A stretch of DNA of 6,004 bases from CAIZGX01 sp039805165 (GTDB lineage: Bacteria > Bacteroidota > Bacteroidia > Flavobacteriales_D > Sanyastnellaceae), in contig JBDLUS010000020.1 in the NCBI GenBank assembly GCA_039805165.1, forward strand, positions 1 through 6,004, written 5' to 3'. The notes beneath the pieces were generated by a model. It ran no database searches, was not told where the DNA came from, and saw only the letters and a list, made by a program, of their open reading frames with translations. Numbering within the stretch: the first letter of the stretch is position 1; the number at the start of each line of letters is the position of its first letter. The translations under genes were made by a program, and so were the position numbers. Positions 5,559-6,004 of this stretch are shown piece after piece.

Positions 5559-6004
5559 ATGTTGTACGCAATTACAGATATTGAAACGACCGGCGGAAGA
5601 GCTGAGCAAGGTAGCATTACTGAAATTGCTATATTACTGCACGATGGGCATAAGGTCGTAGACGCCTACCAAACCCTTATCAATCCAGAGAAAAGACTTC
5701 CTCCTTTCGTTGTTCAGCTGACCGGCATCACAGATGCCATGTTGTCTCGTGCTCCTGTTTTTGAAGACGTTGCAGACGAGATCTACGATATGTTGAAAGA
5801 CGCGGTATTCGTGGCGCACAACGTGAACTTCGATTTTAATTTCATTAAGGAAGAATTCAATGCCATAGGCTATGCCTGGACTCCACAGCGTTTGTGCACC
5901 ATTCGTTTGGCGCGCAAGGCGTTTCCAAACATGACCCGTTACGGTCTTGACAATTTGTGTCGCGAACTGAATATTACCAACGCCAGCGCGCACCGCGCAA
6001 TGGG
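5559..6004 (+). CDS. DnaQ-like DEDDh 3'-5' exonuclease (3' partial)
   Basis: An open frame runs from ATG 5559 to the window edge; 148 residues are visible. It is a DEDDh exonuclease domain related to the proofreading epsilon subunit of DNA polymerase III. Motif I is DIETTG with Asp7 and Glu9. The QLTGITDAML segment (53-62) is conserved in the family. Motif II is VAHNVNFDFNFI with Asp92. Motif III is entered at SAHRAM with His145; the final catalytic Asp would lie just past the edge. These metal-binding residues hydrolyse DNA or RNA from the 3' end. In Bacteroidota such a domain is often fused to a C-terminal GIY-YIG nuclease domain, which cannot be tested here, so I do not call it dnaQ. It diverges from the barrel gene across 55 bp. 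Start choice is supported by GGAG 5 nt upstream. Confidence 0.92.
   Translation, partial: MLYAITDIETTGGRAEQGSITEIAILLHDGHKVVDAYQTLINPEKRLPPFVVQLTGITDAMLSRAPVFEDVADEIYDMLKDAVFVAHNVNFDFNFIKEEFNAIGYAWTPQRLCTIRLARKAFPNMTRYGLDNLCRELNITNASAHRAM

Noticed and set aside
5634..5993. 119-codon minus-strand open frame
   Set aside because: It lies wholly antisense to the DnaQ-like exonuclease, whose plus-strand frame has clear catalytic motifs; the antisense product shows no recognisable domain.

Overview
The window looks like chromosomal DNA of a Bacteroidota bacterium, probably from the Flavobacteriales or a related order. The grounds are signal peptides ending in Ala|Gln (…ANAQ, …MFAQ, …VFAQ), small outer-membrane beta-barrel proteins, a DUF4140/DUF4139 (MuiA-like) envelope protein, weak Shine-Dalgarno signals, and a TAnnTTTG-type promoter box before one gene. 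The taxon is inferred from gene style, not from a marker gene. I see no rRNA, tRNA, CRISPR, integrase or transposase.

Layout. (1) Positions 1-3267, plus strand: a tight three-gene cluster. It holds the 3' part of a YbdL-type methionine/glutamine aminotransferase, a small outer-membrane barrel protein that overlaps it by 1 nt (TAATG), and a 541-residue DUF4140/DUF4139 protein 2 nt further on. (2) Positions 3265-3494: a compact repeat element between convergent genes. Four direct 14-nt units, core ACAACGNAGTTC, lie on the right; two decayed inverted units lie on the left, the first containing the DUF4139 stop codon. An AT-rich hairpin follows. (3) Positions 3504-3842, minus strand: a one-haem c-type cytochrome lipoprotein. 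(4) Positions 3886-4653, plus strand: a nitrilase-superfamily omega-amidase (YafV type), divergent from the cytochrome. (5) Positions 4646-5503, minus strand: a predicted outer-membrane barrel protein whose 3' end overlaps the amidase by 8 nt. (6) From 5559 past the right edge, plus strand: the N-terminal part of a DnaQ-like DEDDh 3'-5' exonuclease.

How the genes fit together. The aminotransferase and omega-amidase are the two halves of the known glutamine transaminase/omega-amidase couple. A keto acid such as 4-methylthio-2-oxobutyrate is aminated using glutamine, and the amidase hydrolyses the resulting 2-oxoglutaramate to 2-oxoglutarate, making the exchange irreversible. The other complete genes are exported envelope proteins, so the window mixes methionine-salvage chemistry with cell-surface functions.

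I found no clear case of a wholly new system. The observations most worth following are the two-armed 14-nt repeat element and a sharp local change in codon choice inside the DUF4139 gene.
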